DNA of 64,000 bases from Chloroflexota bacterium. GTDB lineage: Bacteria; Chloroflexota; UBA11872; VXOZ01. Shown in pieces: positions 1 through 8,166 of the stretch; position 1 is the first letter of the stretch; each line of letters opens with the position of its first letter. The position numbers were made by a program, and so were the translations under genes. Below the pieces are notes generated by a model. The model did no database searches, was not told the origin of the DNA, and saw only the letters and a program-made list of their open reading frames with translations. Where the stretch lies: contig CATQHC010000003.1 in the NCBI GenBank assembly GCA_958295775.1, positions 62,001 through 126,000 on the forward strand, written 5' to 3'.

Positions 1-145
1 CTCCCTGCTCGTCATACGTCTTTTCTTCAACTGGTCGTGGGAGGACGCCACTTATCTGGGGCTCATAGTTGGTATTGGCGGTCTCGTTTGGCTGGCAGTC
101 TGGTATGTCACCGGACGGATCGCCCGCGGCCAGACCGAGAAGTAG
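1..145 (+). CDS. C-terminal end of a membrane protein (partial)
   Basis: An open frame enters from the left edge (codons from base 2) and ends at TAG 143-145. It encodes 47 residues with one clear hydrophobic segment (LGLIVGIGGLVWLAVWYV) followed by a short basic, polar tail ending QTEK. This looks like the last transmembrane helix and cytosolic tail of a multi-pass transporter or permease. The family cannot be fixed from so short a piece. Confidence 0.6.
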   Translation, partial: SLLVIRLFFNWSWEDATYLGLIVGIGGLVWLAVWYVTGRIARGQTEK

Positions 146-215
146 GGCCTAGGGAATTGACGCGCGCGGCTGGTTGTCGAATAATAGATTAGAGCTAACT
201 CAAGGAATGATCACT

Positions 216-617
216 ATGCCGCAAAACATGTCAAAACGCGACGAACAAGAGGTGCGGCGGCTGCTCGACGGCATTGAAGTCTACGTGCCCAAAGAGAAGC
301 AGCGCGTTCGGCGCACGCCGCCGTCACTGCAGCGCGCCCTCTACGGCATATTCGACCGCTTCGGCCCGAGCGGCACGCTCGTCTTGCTGGGTTTGGCCGC
401 GCTCGTGTTGGGCAACGTGCTGCGCCTCACCTTTCCGCTGGCGGCCCCACTGCTGGGCATTGGCGCCGCGGTCTGCTTAGGCGCCGCCCTGTTTCTTGCT
501 TTTCGCGGCAATCGAAAGCGCCCGGTGCAGTTGTGGCGCGGGCGAGATATGACCGACCGGCAGCCTAGTCTCATCGAACGTTTGCAGCGCGCGTTCCATT
601 CGCGCCGCCGCTTCTAA
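216..617 (+). CDS. Small two-helix membrane protein of unknown function
   Basis: About 133 residues from ATG 216; in-frame ATGs also lie at 174 and 207. I prefer 216 because AAGGA sits 9 bases upstream of it, while that same AAGGA abuts ATG 207. The N-terminal half is charged (KRDEQEVRRLLDG) and rich in Arg/Lys. Two adjacent hydrophobic helices follow at about residues 54-70 and 74-96, then a basic tail (RLQRAFHSRRRF). The layout predicts a hairpin in the inner membrane with both ends in the cytosol. It lies 70 bases after the upstream membrane protein and may be co-transcribed with it. I do not recognise a family. Confidence 0.6.
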   Translation: MPQNMSKRDEQEVRRLLDGIEVYVPKEKQRVRRTPPSLQRALYGIFDRFGPSGTLVLLGLAALVLGNVLRLTFPLAAPLLGIGAAVCLGAALFLAFRGNRKRPVQLWRGRDMTDRQPSLIERLQRAFHSRRRF

Positions 618-697
618 CGCTCCATCGGCCTCATCGCATTCGTAGTTTCAAATCTTGTCACCTTATATTACTGTCCCATTAGTCGCTAAGGAGAACA

Positions 698-3136
698 ATG
701 ATGTTTCAGCGGCTTCTTTCGTATCCTTTGCGCGTCTGCGGCGGGCTTGCGCGGCGCATGTCATTGAGGACATGTGTCGGTTTCCTCTGCCTTAGCGGCG
801 CACTCTTACTGACGGCGGCTACCTATCAGTCACCGTGCACCGAAGACATCAGCGCCGAAGACTGCGAGGTGCTGATAGGCGACATGGGAGACGTGCTGCG
901 CGGCGATGGCGGCGCGGACCTCAATTGGAGCGTCGACACGCCGATAGCTGAGTGGACCGGCGTCACCATCGACCCTGAATCAAAACGCGTCACCCGCATC
1001 GACCTGCGGGACCTTGATCTACAAGGGACCATTCCCGCAAGTCTGGGACTTCTCACCGGCCTGGAGCGGCTCTGGCTCTCCGGCAACCAACTCACCGGCG
1101 AGATTCCCCTGGAATTGGGCAACCTCGCTAATCTGGAGTGGATCACGCTCCGCGGCAACCAACTGACCGGCTGCCTGCCGGATGAATTCAGCAATATTCC
1201 CTATGGCGACGTGAACCAGCTTGGCTTGCCGTACTGCGCGACAAATGAGCACGCGACGCTCCTGGAGCTTCGCGACACACTTGTCGGCGACGGCGCCGCC
1301 CTCAATTGGGCGGAAGACCTCGACGTCAGCGAATGGGATGGCGTGGGCCTCAACTACTTGATGCGTGTGACCTCGTTGAGCCTCTCCGAACATGGCCTGC
1401 GGGGTACGCTCCCGGCTGGACTGGGTAATCTCCCCTATCTGAGTTCGTTGAATTTTTCGCGCAACTTGCTGAGCGGCTCACTTCCCACGGAGTTGGGCAA
1501 TCTCTCTGATCTTCGCTCGCTAAATCTCTCGCGTAACGGTCTGACCGGCGAGATTCCGGTGGAGTTGGGCAATCTCTCCAATCTGAGTTCGCTCTCGCTC
1601 CACTACAACCGGCTGTCCGGCGAGATTCCGGTAGAGTTCGGCAACCTTGCCAAACTGCGGTCCCTGGTGCTTTCCTTCAACCAACTTTCCGGCCCGCTGC
1701 CGATAGAGTTGACCGCTCTGCCTGAACTGCGCACCATTCACATCTCGTTCAACCGGCTGACGGGTGAAATTCCGCCGGAGATCGGCAACCTCACCAACCT
1801 GAACACGCTGGTGCTCTGGAACAACCAACTCACCGGTCCCATTCCGGCGGAGATTGGCAGTCTTACAGAACTGAGCAGCATCGACCTGGACAATAACTTC
1901 CTGTCCGGCGAGATACCCGTGGAGTTGGGCAACCTCACCGAGTTGGAAAGCCTGTGGTTGGACAATAATCATCTCACCGGCGAGATTCCGGTGGAACTGG
2001 GTAACCTGAAGAATCTGTGGGCGCTGGGCCTGGCCGGCAACCAACTGACCGGCACAATTCCGCCGGAATTGGGCGACATTCCATTCATCGCCTACTTGGT
2101 GCTCAGCGGGAACCAACTAACGGGCAGCATTCCGCCGACCCTGGGCAACCTCTCCCATCTGCGCGACTTCAATCTCTCCGACAATCAACTTACCGGCGAG
2201 ATTCCCGTCGAGATAACGAATCTCGCGTTTGTGCGGACGTTCAGACTTGCCAACAACAGACTCACCGGTGAGATACCGGTTGAGTTGGGCGAATTGCTCT
2301 ACCTGGAGTCGTTGTCCCTGGCGTCCAATCAACTAAGGGGGAGCATTCCAGCCGCATTGAGCAACCCCGGCAAGCTGGAGGTGCTGGACCTCAGCGATAA
2401 CCAATTGAGCGGCGGAATTCCCGCCTCGCTGGGTAGCCTCTCCAGCCTGGCCAAACTTGATCTCTCCCACAACCACCTGGCCGGCGAGATTCCGGTTGAA
2501 TTGGGCGACCTTGCCAACTTGACCGTTTTGGACCTGGGCCATAACCGGCTGGTGGGCACTATACCTATTGAGCTGAGCAAGCTCCGCAGCCTGCAAGAGC
2601 TCGGCCTCTGGAACAACCAGCTTACCGGCAGCATTCCGGCTGAACTCGGCAACCTGGCGAACCTGCGGTCCTTGGACATGCGCCACAATCAGCTCTCGGG
2701 CGAGCTGCCGGCGACGTTGGGCAATCTCTCCAATCTGCGTGAACTGGATATCGACGAAAACCAGTTTGTCGGCAGCATTCCGCCGGAATTGGGCAACTTG
2801 CTCAACCTGCGCGAACTGGACCTCAATGAGAACCAACTCACCGGCAGCATCCCCGCCACGCTGGGCAACCTGACGAACCTGGAGTGGCTGGACCTCGACG
2901 AGAACCAGCTTTCCGGCAGCATTCCGGCTGAACTTGGCAACCTCAGCAACCTGCAAGTGCTGGACTTGGGCGAAAACCAACTCGACGGCTCAATTCCAGC
3001 CTGGCTGGGCAACCTCAGTTCGCTGAAGAAGCTCGATCTCAGTGGGAACCAACTCACCGGTTGCATACCGACCGCGCTGCGCAACGTCGAATACAGCGAC
3101 CTGGATCAACTCGATTTGGCGTTCTGCAGCAACTAA
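698..3136 (+). CDS. Secreted leucine-rich-repeat protein, plant receptor-like LRR type
   Basis: 812 residues; AAGGAG precedes the paired ATG ATG start. The N-terminus carries a basic stretch and hydrophobic core (about residues 20-42), a probable signal peptide. The rest is leucine-rich repeat of 24 residues with the plant-type pattern LxxLxLxxNxLTGxIPxxLGNL. I count 3 repeats in a first block and 24 in a second. Each block begins with a cap resembling plant LRRNT (LNW...EWxGV at about 75-90 and 203-215) and ends with a matching cap (GCxPxxxxN..Y.D..QL.L..C). The protein is therefore two modules of very unequal length. No kinase, membrane anchor or sorting motif follows, so it is probably released or surface-bound. 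Such proteins usually mediate protein-protein contact; the partner is unknown. A terminator-like hairpin follows. Confidence 0.9.
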   Translation: MMFQRLLSYPLRVCGGLARRMSLRTCVGFLCLSGALLLTAATYQSPCTEDISAEDCEVLIGDMGDVLRGDGGADLNWSVDTPIAEWTGVTIDPESKRVTRIDLRDLDLQGTIPASLGLLTGLERLWLSGNQLTGEIPLELGNLANLEWITLRGNQLTGCLPDEFSNIPYGDVNQLGLPYCATNEHATLLELRDTLVGDGAALNWAEDLDVSEWDGVGLNYLMRVTSLSLSEHGLRGTLPAGLGNLPYLSSLNFSRNLLSGSLPTELGNLSDLRSLNLSRNGLTGEIPVELGNLSNLSSLSLHYNRLSGEIPVEFGNLAKLRSLVLSFNQLSGPLPIELTALPELRTIHISFNRLTGEIPPEIGNLTNLNTLVLWNNQLTGPIPAEIGSLTELSSIDLDNNFLSGEIPVELGNLTELESLWLDNNHLTGEIPVELGNLKNLWALGLAGNQLTGTIPPELGDIPFIAYLVLSGNQLTGSIPPTLGNLSHLRDFNLSDNQLTGEIPVEITNLAFVRTFRLANNRLTGEIPVELGELLYLESLSLASNQLRGSIPAALSNPGKLEVLDLSDNQLSGGIPASLGSLSSLAKLDLSHNHLAGEIPVELGDLANLTVLDLGHNRLVGTIPIELSKLRSLQELGLWNNQLTGSIPAELGNLANLRSLDMRHNQLSGELPATLGNLSNLRELDIDENQFVGSIPPELGNLLNLRELDLNENQLTGSIPATLGNLTNLEWLDLDENQLSGSIPAELGNLSNLQVLDLGENQLDGSIPAWLGNLSSLKKLDLSGNQLTGCIPTALRNVEYSDLDQLDLAFCSN

Positions 3137-3141
3137 GCGGT

Positions 3142-3190
3142 ATCGCTGCGCATCCGCGTAACGATGCTGGCATCCGCGTAACGGTGCTGG
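3142..3190 (+). repeat. Two tandem copies of a ~20 bp unit
   Basis: The sequence catccgcgtaacgRtgctgg occurs twice in a row just after the LRR gene. The copies differ at one base. Origin unknown. Confidence 0.6.
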
Positions 3191-3208
3191 TAAGAACTGA
3201 TTGAGCGG

Positions 3209-3241
3209 GCCCAGGCTGGCGGCAGTGCCGCCAGCCTGGGC
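3209..3241 (+). terminator. Terminator-like hairpin after the LRR gene
   Basis: A perfect inverted repeat with 16-base arms (GCCCAGGCTGGCGGCA and its complement) around a single central base, so in practice a stem of about 14 pairs with a small loop. It is followed by TTGGTTTCC, a weak T tract. It lies 72 bases after the LRR stop and 40 bases before nadD. Confidence 0.65.
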
Positions 3242-3280
3242 TTGGTTTCCGTATGAGCCACTGAAGCGGCGTTACCGTCA

Positions 3281-3898
3281 ATGCGCATCGGCATCCTGGG
3301 CGGCACCTTCGACCCCATCCATTACGGGCATCTGCTTGCCGCGGCGCAGGCGCGCGCCGCGCAACAGCTAGACCGGGTGCTGTTCATTCCGGCCAACCGT
3401 TCGCCGTTGAAGCCCGCCGCGCGGGCGGCCACCGCCCACCGGATCGCCATGGTGCGCCTGGCAATAGAAGATTGCCCCGCCTTTTGCCTCTCCACGATTG
3501 ACGTGGAGCGCCCGCCGCCCAGCTATGCCATCGATACGGTGGCAGCCCTCCAGCGCGCGGCGCCTAACGACTCTTTCGTCTTTCTCATTGGCGCCGATCA
3601 GCTTGCCGACCTGCCCCACTGGCGCGCACCGGAGCAGCTTTTGCGGCTGGTCCCCATCGTCGCGCTCACCCGCCCCGGAGCCGCGCACGCTCCTGAGGCC
3701 GCCATGAGCCAGCTCTCGCCCGCGGCGCGCGCCCGCATAACTATTCAGGAAATACCTGCCGTCCATATTTCGGCAAGCGCCATCCGCTCGCGCGTGGCTG
3801 CCGGCCTCGCGCTCTGCGACTTCACGCCGGAACCTGTGGTCACGTACATTGCCCGGCACAAACTTTATACGCAGCAGGACGATGGCGATCGGGCCTGA
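3281..3898 (+). CDS. nadD: Nicotinate-nucleotide adenylyltransferase
   Basis: 205 residues. NadD transfers AMP from ATP to nicotinate mononucleotide in cytosolic NAD synthesis. The nucleotidyltransferase signature GGTFDPIHYGHL is at residues 7-18; the FIPANRSPLKP substrate-side segment and the C-terminal ISASAIRSR (SxxxxR ATP-binding) motif are all present. Length matches the family. No good Shine-Dalgarno precedes the ATG. The next gene is rsfS, the usual nadD neighbour in bacteria, here separated by a 250-base spacer. Confidence 0.95.
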   Translation: MRIGILGGTFDPIHYGHLLAAAQARAAQQLDRVLFIPANRSPLKPAARAATAHRIAMVRLAIEDCPAFCLSTIDVERPPPSYAIDTVAALQRAAPNDSFVFLIGADQLADLPHWRAPEQLLRLVPIVALTRPGAAHAPEAAMSQLSPAARARITIQEIPAVHISASAIRSRVAAGLALCDFTPEPVVTYIARHKLYTQQDDGDRA

Positions 3899-4146
3899 CA
3901 ACGGTCGAGAGCGGCAAACCGGCCTTTCCCATACGGGCGCCGGGGTGACGGCGCAGCGCAGCAGAACAAACGGACGAATTTTCGCGCCGCGACCATACCA
4001 GCCACTTGCATCTCAACGGATTAAGCGCAGACTGCTCTCCACGCAATACGGCGCGCCGGCACAGAAACGGACGCCTGTGCGCGCTGTTGCATAATCGACT
4101 CCCTTAGAAAAAAGTGGGCGTAAAGTCATGGAAGTCCGGGGATTTG

Positions 4147-4155
4147 TGCTATAAT
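4147..4155 (+). promoter_or_regulatory. Extended -10 promoter abutting rsfS
   Basis: TGCTATAAT is a perfect extended -10 element (TGN-TATAAT). No convincing -35 is visible about 17 bases upstream, as is common for extended -10 promoters. The expected start of transcription, about 7 bases downstream, falls at 4161-4163, on top of the ATG codons at 4157 and 4163. The spacer 3899-4146 otherwise shows nothing coding. Confidence 0.65.
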
Positions 4156-4156
4156 T

Positions 4157-4507
4157 ATGCCGATGGATGTTTTGGAGAAGGCGAAGCTCGCAGTCGATAT
4201 TATGGCCGAACACGGCGGCGCAGACATAGCGCTGCTGGACATTCGGCGTCAGACTGTTGTGGCCGATTTCTTTGTACTGTGTTCGGCGGAGTCGACGCCG
4301 CAGTTGCGCGCGATTGTGGAACATATCGAGGAGGCTTTGGGCGCGCGCGAAGAGTCGCCGCTGCGCAGTGAAGGCAAAGGCGAGGGCGGTTGGGTCGTGC
4401 TTGATTACGGGGACGTGATGGTGCACGTATTCTCAAGCGACATGCGTGAATACTACCATCTCGAACGCCTGTGGTCGCAGGCCACGACGATCTTGCGTGT
4501 GCAGTGA
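4157..4507 (+). CDS. rsfS: Ribosomal silencing factor RsfS
   Basis: 116 residues of the Iojap/RsfS family, which binds ribosomal protein uL14 and blocks subunit joining when nutrients are short. Family features seen are the N-terminal helix (AKLAVDIMAEHGGADIALLDI), TVVADFFVLCSAES, and the C-terminal WVVLDYGDVMVHVF followed by REYYHLERLW. A second in-frame ATG at 4163 fits the promoter better, because transcription from the -10 element at 4147-4155 should start at or just before it. The mRNA is then leaderless. No Shine-Dalgarno is present. Confidence 0.95.
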   Translation: MPMDVLEKAKLAVDIMAEHGGADIALLDIRRQTVVADFFVLCSAESTPQLRAIVEHIEEALGAREESPLRSEGKGEGGWVVLDYGDVMVHVFSSDMREYYHLERLWSQATTILRVQ

Positions 4508-4601
4508 ACCCGGGTGGGGCTGGGTGGCCCTCCCGCAAGTTCGAGGCTAACGCACAGGCGGATCACGGCTACCGTCAACTGGCGCCAAGGGGGATGGTAC
4601 A

Positions 4602-4793
4602 GTGCTTGGTATGAAACTTGCAGAAGAAGACAACTTCGTGTGGGGCGTTGCGCTTGGTGCGGTGTTCGGCCTGCTCCTAGGTTCAGTAATCGGCACGCTG
4701 CTCGGCCACGACAGCGTTGCGTACCTACGCCGCTTGTCACAGCGTGTGCTCGGGCGTGAAGAAGACGTCAATTTCGAAATCTTCGTGCAGTAG
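4602..4793 (+). CDS. Small single-pass membrane protein
   Basis: 63 residues from GTG 4602 (AAGGGGG about 8 bases upstream), or 60 from ATG 4611. An acidic N-terminus (KLAEEDNF) is followed by a glycine-rich hydrophobic helix (WGVALGAVFGLLLGSVIGTLLG) and a charged tail with RRLSQRVLGREED. The glycine-zipper helix resembles small YtxH-like envelope proteins, but similarity is too short to name. It lies 94 bases after rsfS in the same direction. Confidence 0.5.
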   Translation: MLGMKLAEEDNFVWGVALGAVFGLLLGSVIGTLLGHDSVAYLRRLSQRVLGREEDVNFEIFVQ

Positions 4794-5261
4794 CCTTCCT
4801 TCTCGATCGGGCTACCTCCTAAGTCCCTCTTCCTCTCCGTTGTTCCGCCGCCTGCCGTAAATCGGCCAGTAGCGGCGGCATCTCCGTGTCACGCTACACG
4901 TGTCGCTGCCTCTAACCAACGTACTGTCACTTACGGCGTTTGCGCTCAACAATCGCTGAGGCAGAAACGTTGTGGACACGTCCGCTGCATGACCCAAAAC
5001 CGGCAGAGGCGGCAGCACGAGGGACGGCGTGATATCAATGTACGAGAGTGCGGCTAGTGCCTCTCAGCAGATCCCCACTCCAATGACGACACGCTCACGA
5101 ATAACGGACGCAGCTATTTTCAAACCAAGAGCCGGAGTCTATCATCCCAAAAGCCGGCATCCGTTCATCCTTCGACACACTCAGGACGAACGGATGGGGC
5201 TCTAAGGGAATTCTTGCGTGATCTGCGTCGGCCCAATATACGCCGGCACTTGGTCACATGC
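4794..5261. other. Non-coding spacer between convergent genes
   Basis: This spacer lies at the 3' ends of the small membrane protein gene and of mutS2. No supported gene or RNA is visible. It contains the inverted repeat at 5159-5196, described separately. Confidence 0.5.
5159..5196. repeat. Inverted repeat with TTCGACACACTCAGGAC core
   Basis: Arms CATCCGTTC(A/G)TCCT and its complement (14 bases, one mismatch) flank an 11-base loop. The loop text belongs to the dispersed GTCCTGAG..TGTCGAAGG repeat type seen in many bacterial genomes; a related copy lies at 8014-8062. Confidence 0.6.
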
Positions 5262-7637
5262 CTACTGCGCCAGCTCAACCACCGTCGCGCCGTCGCCGCC
5301 TTCGCGGGCCGGGGCGGTGCGGAATCGGCGCACGAGAGGATGGCCGCGCAGCATTTCGTGCACGGCGGCGCGCAACGCGCCGGTGCCTTTGCCGTGGATG
5401 ATGCGCACGTTCTTCAGGCCGCCGTGCAGCGCCTGATCGAGGTAGCGGTCCACCGTGCCCATGCTCTCCTCGGCGCGGTTACCCCGGATGTCGAGCTCTA
5501 TCGGCACCACCGGCACGGTGGGCCGAATATCGCGTTGCCGCTCGTCCGGCACGGTCGCCGGCTCCTTAATCTCCACCAGCGTGATCTCGGCGTGCGCAAC
5601 CCGCGTCTTGATGTGTCCGATTTGCACTGCCACCTGACCGCGCGCGTCCGGCGCCGCGACAACTTGCCCGGGCAACTCCCAGCCGCGCACGCGCACCGTG
5701 TCGCCCACGGCGAGCGCAGGCGGATCTGAAATCTGCTGTGTTGCCCGCGCCTGCGAGCGCATCTCCCGCTGTCGTTCGCGGGCTTGCAGGGCAGCGTGTT
5801 CCAAGAGCTTGCGGTTGGCGTTCATGGGCGCGGCAAAGACCTTCGCCTGGCGCACCAGCGCTTGGATCTGCTCCAGTAGAACGCCGGCTTCCTGGGTTGC
5901 CTCCCGCCACGCCGCCCCTTTCTGGGCGGCTCTCGCCTGTTCCATTTCCCGCACCCGCGCGGCCAGCGTGTCCCGCTGCGCTTCCAGTTCGCTGCGGTTG
6001 TGGGTGAGGTGCTCGCGCTCAGCCTGGAGTTGCTCCGTCTCCGCGCGTAAGGAGACCATCAGCGCGTCCACCGCCTGTTCGGTTGGACTAAGCCGCACCT
6101 CAGCCTGCGCGGCAATGGCGGGATTGAGGCCGAGACGCTCCGCGATCTGCAGGGCATGGCTGGTGCCGGGCATGCCGATGGAGAGCACGTAGGTCGGCGC
6201 CAGCCGCTCGACGTCAAACTCCACGCTGGCGTTTTGCATGGACTCCTCCACGTGGGCCAGCGCCTTTACCGCCGAGTAGTGGCTGGTGGCAACGGTGGGG
6301 ATGCCTTTGTCGCGCAGATACATGAGAATTGCCTGCGCTAACGCCGATCCCTCCTGCGGATCGGTGCCCGCGCCGAGTTCGTCGAACAGCACCAGCGAGT
6401 GCTCGTCTGCTTCATCGAGTATCGGAATGATCTTCGAGAGGTGCGACGAAAAGGTTGATAGGCTCTGCTCGATGCTCTGTTCGTCGCCGATATCGGCGTG
6501 CACCTGTTGAAATACCGCCAGTCGCGAGCCTTCCGCCACTGGCAGATGCAGCCCGCACTGTCCCATGAGCGTGAGCAAGCCGACGGTCTTGAGCGCCACG
6601 GTCTTGCCGCCGGTGTTGGGACCGGTGATGACGAGCACGTAGAACGGCTGCGGACGTTCCCGATTGGGGTCTTGCCCGAGATAGACGTCGATGGGCACCA
6701 CCTTGCCCGTGAGCAGCGGATGCCGCGCCTGGCGGAAGGAGAAGCGGTGACCGGTGACCACGGCGGGCTGCTCAGCCCTGATCGTCTCCGCGAAACGCGC
6801 CCTGGCAAGAATGATGTCGATGGCGGCGAGCGTCCCGACGTTCTCGGTGAGTTCCTGCCGATACACGCCCACCTCGGCCGACAGCGCGCGCAGAATCCGG
6901 TCTATTTCCCGCTTTTCCTCGCGCTGGGCGCTGCGCCAGCGGTTGTTGATCTCCACCACGTCCAGGGGCTCCACAAAGACTGTGGCGCCGCTCGCTGACT
7001 CATCGTGCACGATGCCTTTCACGCGCCCGCGAAACTCCGCCTTCACCGGAATCACGTAGCGCTCCGACCGCACCGTAACGATCGGGTCCTGCAAATAGGT
7101 GAGGTACTCCGGGGTGCGCACCAGCGCCTGCATGCGGTCGAGCAGTTGGTTGTGGACCGCACGCGCCTCGAGCCGCAGCGAACGCAGCAGCGGACTGGCG
7201 CTATCGATCACGTCGGCATCGGGCCCGATGGCCTGCTCGATGGCGCCCTGCAGGGGATCGCACTTCATGATCTCCCGCGCCAGCCGGCTGAGCAGCGGGA
7301 ACGACTCCGTGCGCCGCACGAGCATCTCCCGCACCATGCGGCCGCTCCGCACCGTATCGGACACCTCCAGCAACGCCGCCGGGTCCAGCACGCCGCCGCG
7401 TGCGGCGTAGTCCACCAACCCACGGACGTCATGCGCCGGGCCGATGGTGAAATTCGGGTGCAAGCGCAAGAGTTCCCGGGCCTCGGCGGTCTCCACCAGC
7501 AAAGCTTCCACCGCCGCCGGCTCCGTCGCCGGCATGAGCTCTTCCGCCAATGCCTTGCTGGCAGAAAAATGCGCATGCTCAACGAGCAGGTCGCGGATTT
7601 TGGGAAATTCGAGAAGTTCGAGAGTCTTGGGGTTCAT
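5262..7637 (-). CDS. mutS2: Endonuclease MutS2
   Basis: About 790 residues from ATG 7637 (an in-frame TTG lies 15 bases further out). MutS2 acts on recombination intermediates and, in Firmicutes, on collided ribosomes. Seen in order: MutS-like core helices, a Walker A motif GPNTGGKT with ALKTVGLL, a Walker B region LVLFDELGAGTDP, the STFSSHLSKI and TSHYSAVKALA motifs, a long charged coiled coil (about 510-600), a KOW-like segment (VGDTVRVRGWELPGQV) and a C-terminal Smr nuclease domain (ELDIRGNRAEES, IHGKGTGALR). There is no N-terminal mismatch-recognition domain, as expected for MutS2. It ends close to a convergent gene. Confidence 0.96.
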   Translation of the reverse strand: MNPKTLELLEFPKIRDLLVEHAHFSASKALAEELMPATEPAAVEALLVETAEARELLRLHPNFTIGPAHDVRGLVDYAARGGVLDPAALLEVSDTVRSGRMVREMLVRRTESFPLLSRLAREIMKCDPLQGAIEQAIGPDADVIDSASPLLRSLRLEARAVHNQLLDRMQALVRTPEYLTYLQDPIVTVRSERYVIPVKAEFRGRVKGIVHDESASGATVFVEPLDVVEINNRWRSAQREEKREIDRILRALSAEVGVYRQELTENVGTLAAIDIILARARFAETIRAEQPAVVTGHRFSFRQARHPLLTGKVVPIDVYLGQDPNRERPQPFYVLVITGPNTGGKTVALKTVGLLTLMGQCGLHLPVAEGSRLAVFQQVHADIGDEQSIEQSLSTFSSHLSKIIPILDEADEHSLVLFDELGAGTDPQEGSALAQAILMYLRDKGIPTVATSHYSAVKALAHVEESMQNASVEFDVERLAPTYVLSIGMPGTSHALQIAERLGLNPAIAAQAEVRLSPTEQAVDALMVSLRAETEQLQAEREHLTHNRSELEAQRDTLAARVREMEQARAAQKGAAWREATQEAGVLLEQIQALVRQAKVFAAPMNANRKLLEHAALQARERQREMRSQARATQQISDPPALAVGDTVRVRGWELPGQVVAAPDARGQVAVQIGHIKTRVAHAEITLVEIKEPATVPDERQRDIRPTVPVVPIELDIRGNRAEESMGTVDRYLDQALHGGLKNVRIIHGKGTGALRAAVHEMLRGHPLVRRFRTAPAREGGDGATVVELAQ

Positions 7638-7754
7638 TAGTTTCGTTGGCAATACCAGTCGTTCCGGTTGATCTTTAGTTTCGTATGAGTGACAATCTCA
7701 GTTCGTCATTCTAGTGGCAAACTCAATCCGTCACATAAATGGCGATTTCAATCC

Positions 7755-7782
7755 GTCATTCCCGCTTTCGCGGGAATCCATC
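7755..7782. repeat. Dispersed hairpin, ATTCCCGC/GCGGGAAT family
   Basis: Perfect stem ATTCCCGC-TTTC-GCGGGAAT within GTCATTCCC...GGGAATCCATC. Related copies occur near 10916-10946, 13180-13206, 16402-16447 and 17832-17860, and one at 43077-43098 is broken by the IS30 element. Confidence 0.75.
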
Positions 7783-7898
7783 TTTCTTGAAATGCGCGAC
7801 CGGTCTGCGTTGCCGGGCCACCTTTCTAGTGTAGCCTGCATTGGCGATAGGGGTAGAGGCAGGGACACTTGGCGACCTGGCCTGACGTCTGAATCAAG

Positions 7899-7924
7899 AG
7901 GCGGGGGACAAGCCCCCGCGCTAC
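7899..7924. repeat. Dispersed hairpin, GGCGGGGGACAAGCCCCCGC family
   Basis: Stem GCGGGGG/CCCCCGC followed by GCTAC. Two further copies are at 16482-16507 and 17888-17913, always in spacers. Confidence 0.75.
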
Positions 7925-8013
7925 GGCTAGGTATCGTCAAGAGGCCCTTCTTGGATGTCATTCCGAGCGCAGCGAGGAATCTAAAGTGCCCGCATTCTCG
8001 ATTCTTCGTCGCG

Positions 8014-8062
8014 GAGCCTGTCCTGAGCCTTTCAGCAGGCTCAAGACAGGCTTGTCGAAGGG
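8014..8062. repeat. Dispersed repeat, GAGCCTGTCCTGAGCC..TTGTCGAAGGG
   Basis: Interleaved inverted repeats (GAGCCTGTC.., GCAGGCTC, GACAGGC) of a type common in intergenic regions of many bacteria. Related to the element at 5159-5196. Confidence 0.6.
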
Positions 8063-8166
8063 CTTCTCTAATTGACAACCGAGAAAGCTAGTTTCCACAA
8101 GACTACACTAGATGAATCGCCTTCAAACACACATCGGCATTCAGTTCGTGTACTGGCCAATAGGCA

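Larger units (their letters stand above)
7638..8166. other. Repeat-dense spacer between mutS2 and the acyl-CoA synthetase gene
   Basis: No gene is supported. At least four dispersed hairpin repeats are strung together: GTCATTCCCGC..GCGGGAATCCA (7755-7782), GCGGGGGACAAGCCCCCGC (7901-7919), GTCATTCCGAGCGCAGCGAGGAATCT (7957-7982) and a TGTCCTGAGCC..TTGTCGAAGGG element (8014-8062). The first two recur elsewhere in the window. Confidence 0.7.

Noticed and set aside
2000..3136. Regular 72-base DNA repeats in the LRR gene as CRISPR or satellite
   Set aside because: They are the coding repeats of 24-residue LRR units; no spacer structure.
3849..4094. Open frame of 81 codons after nadD
   Set aside because: Overlaps nadD, low-complexity Arg-rich, no ribosome-binding site.
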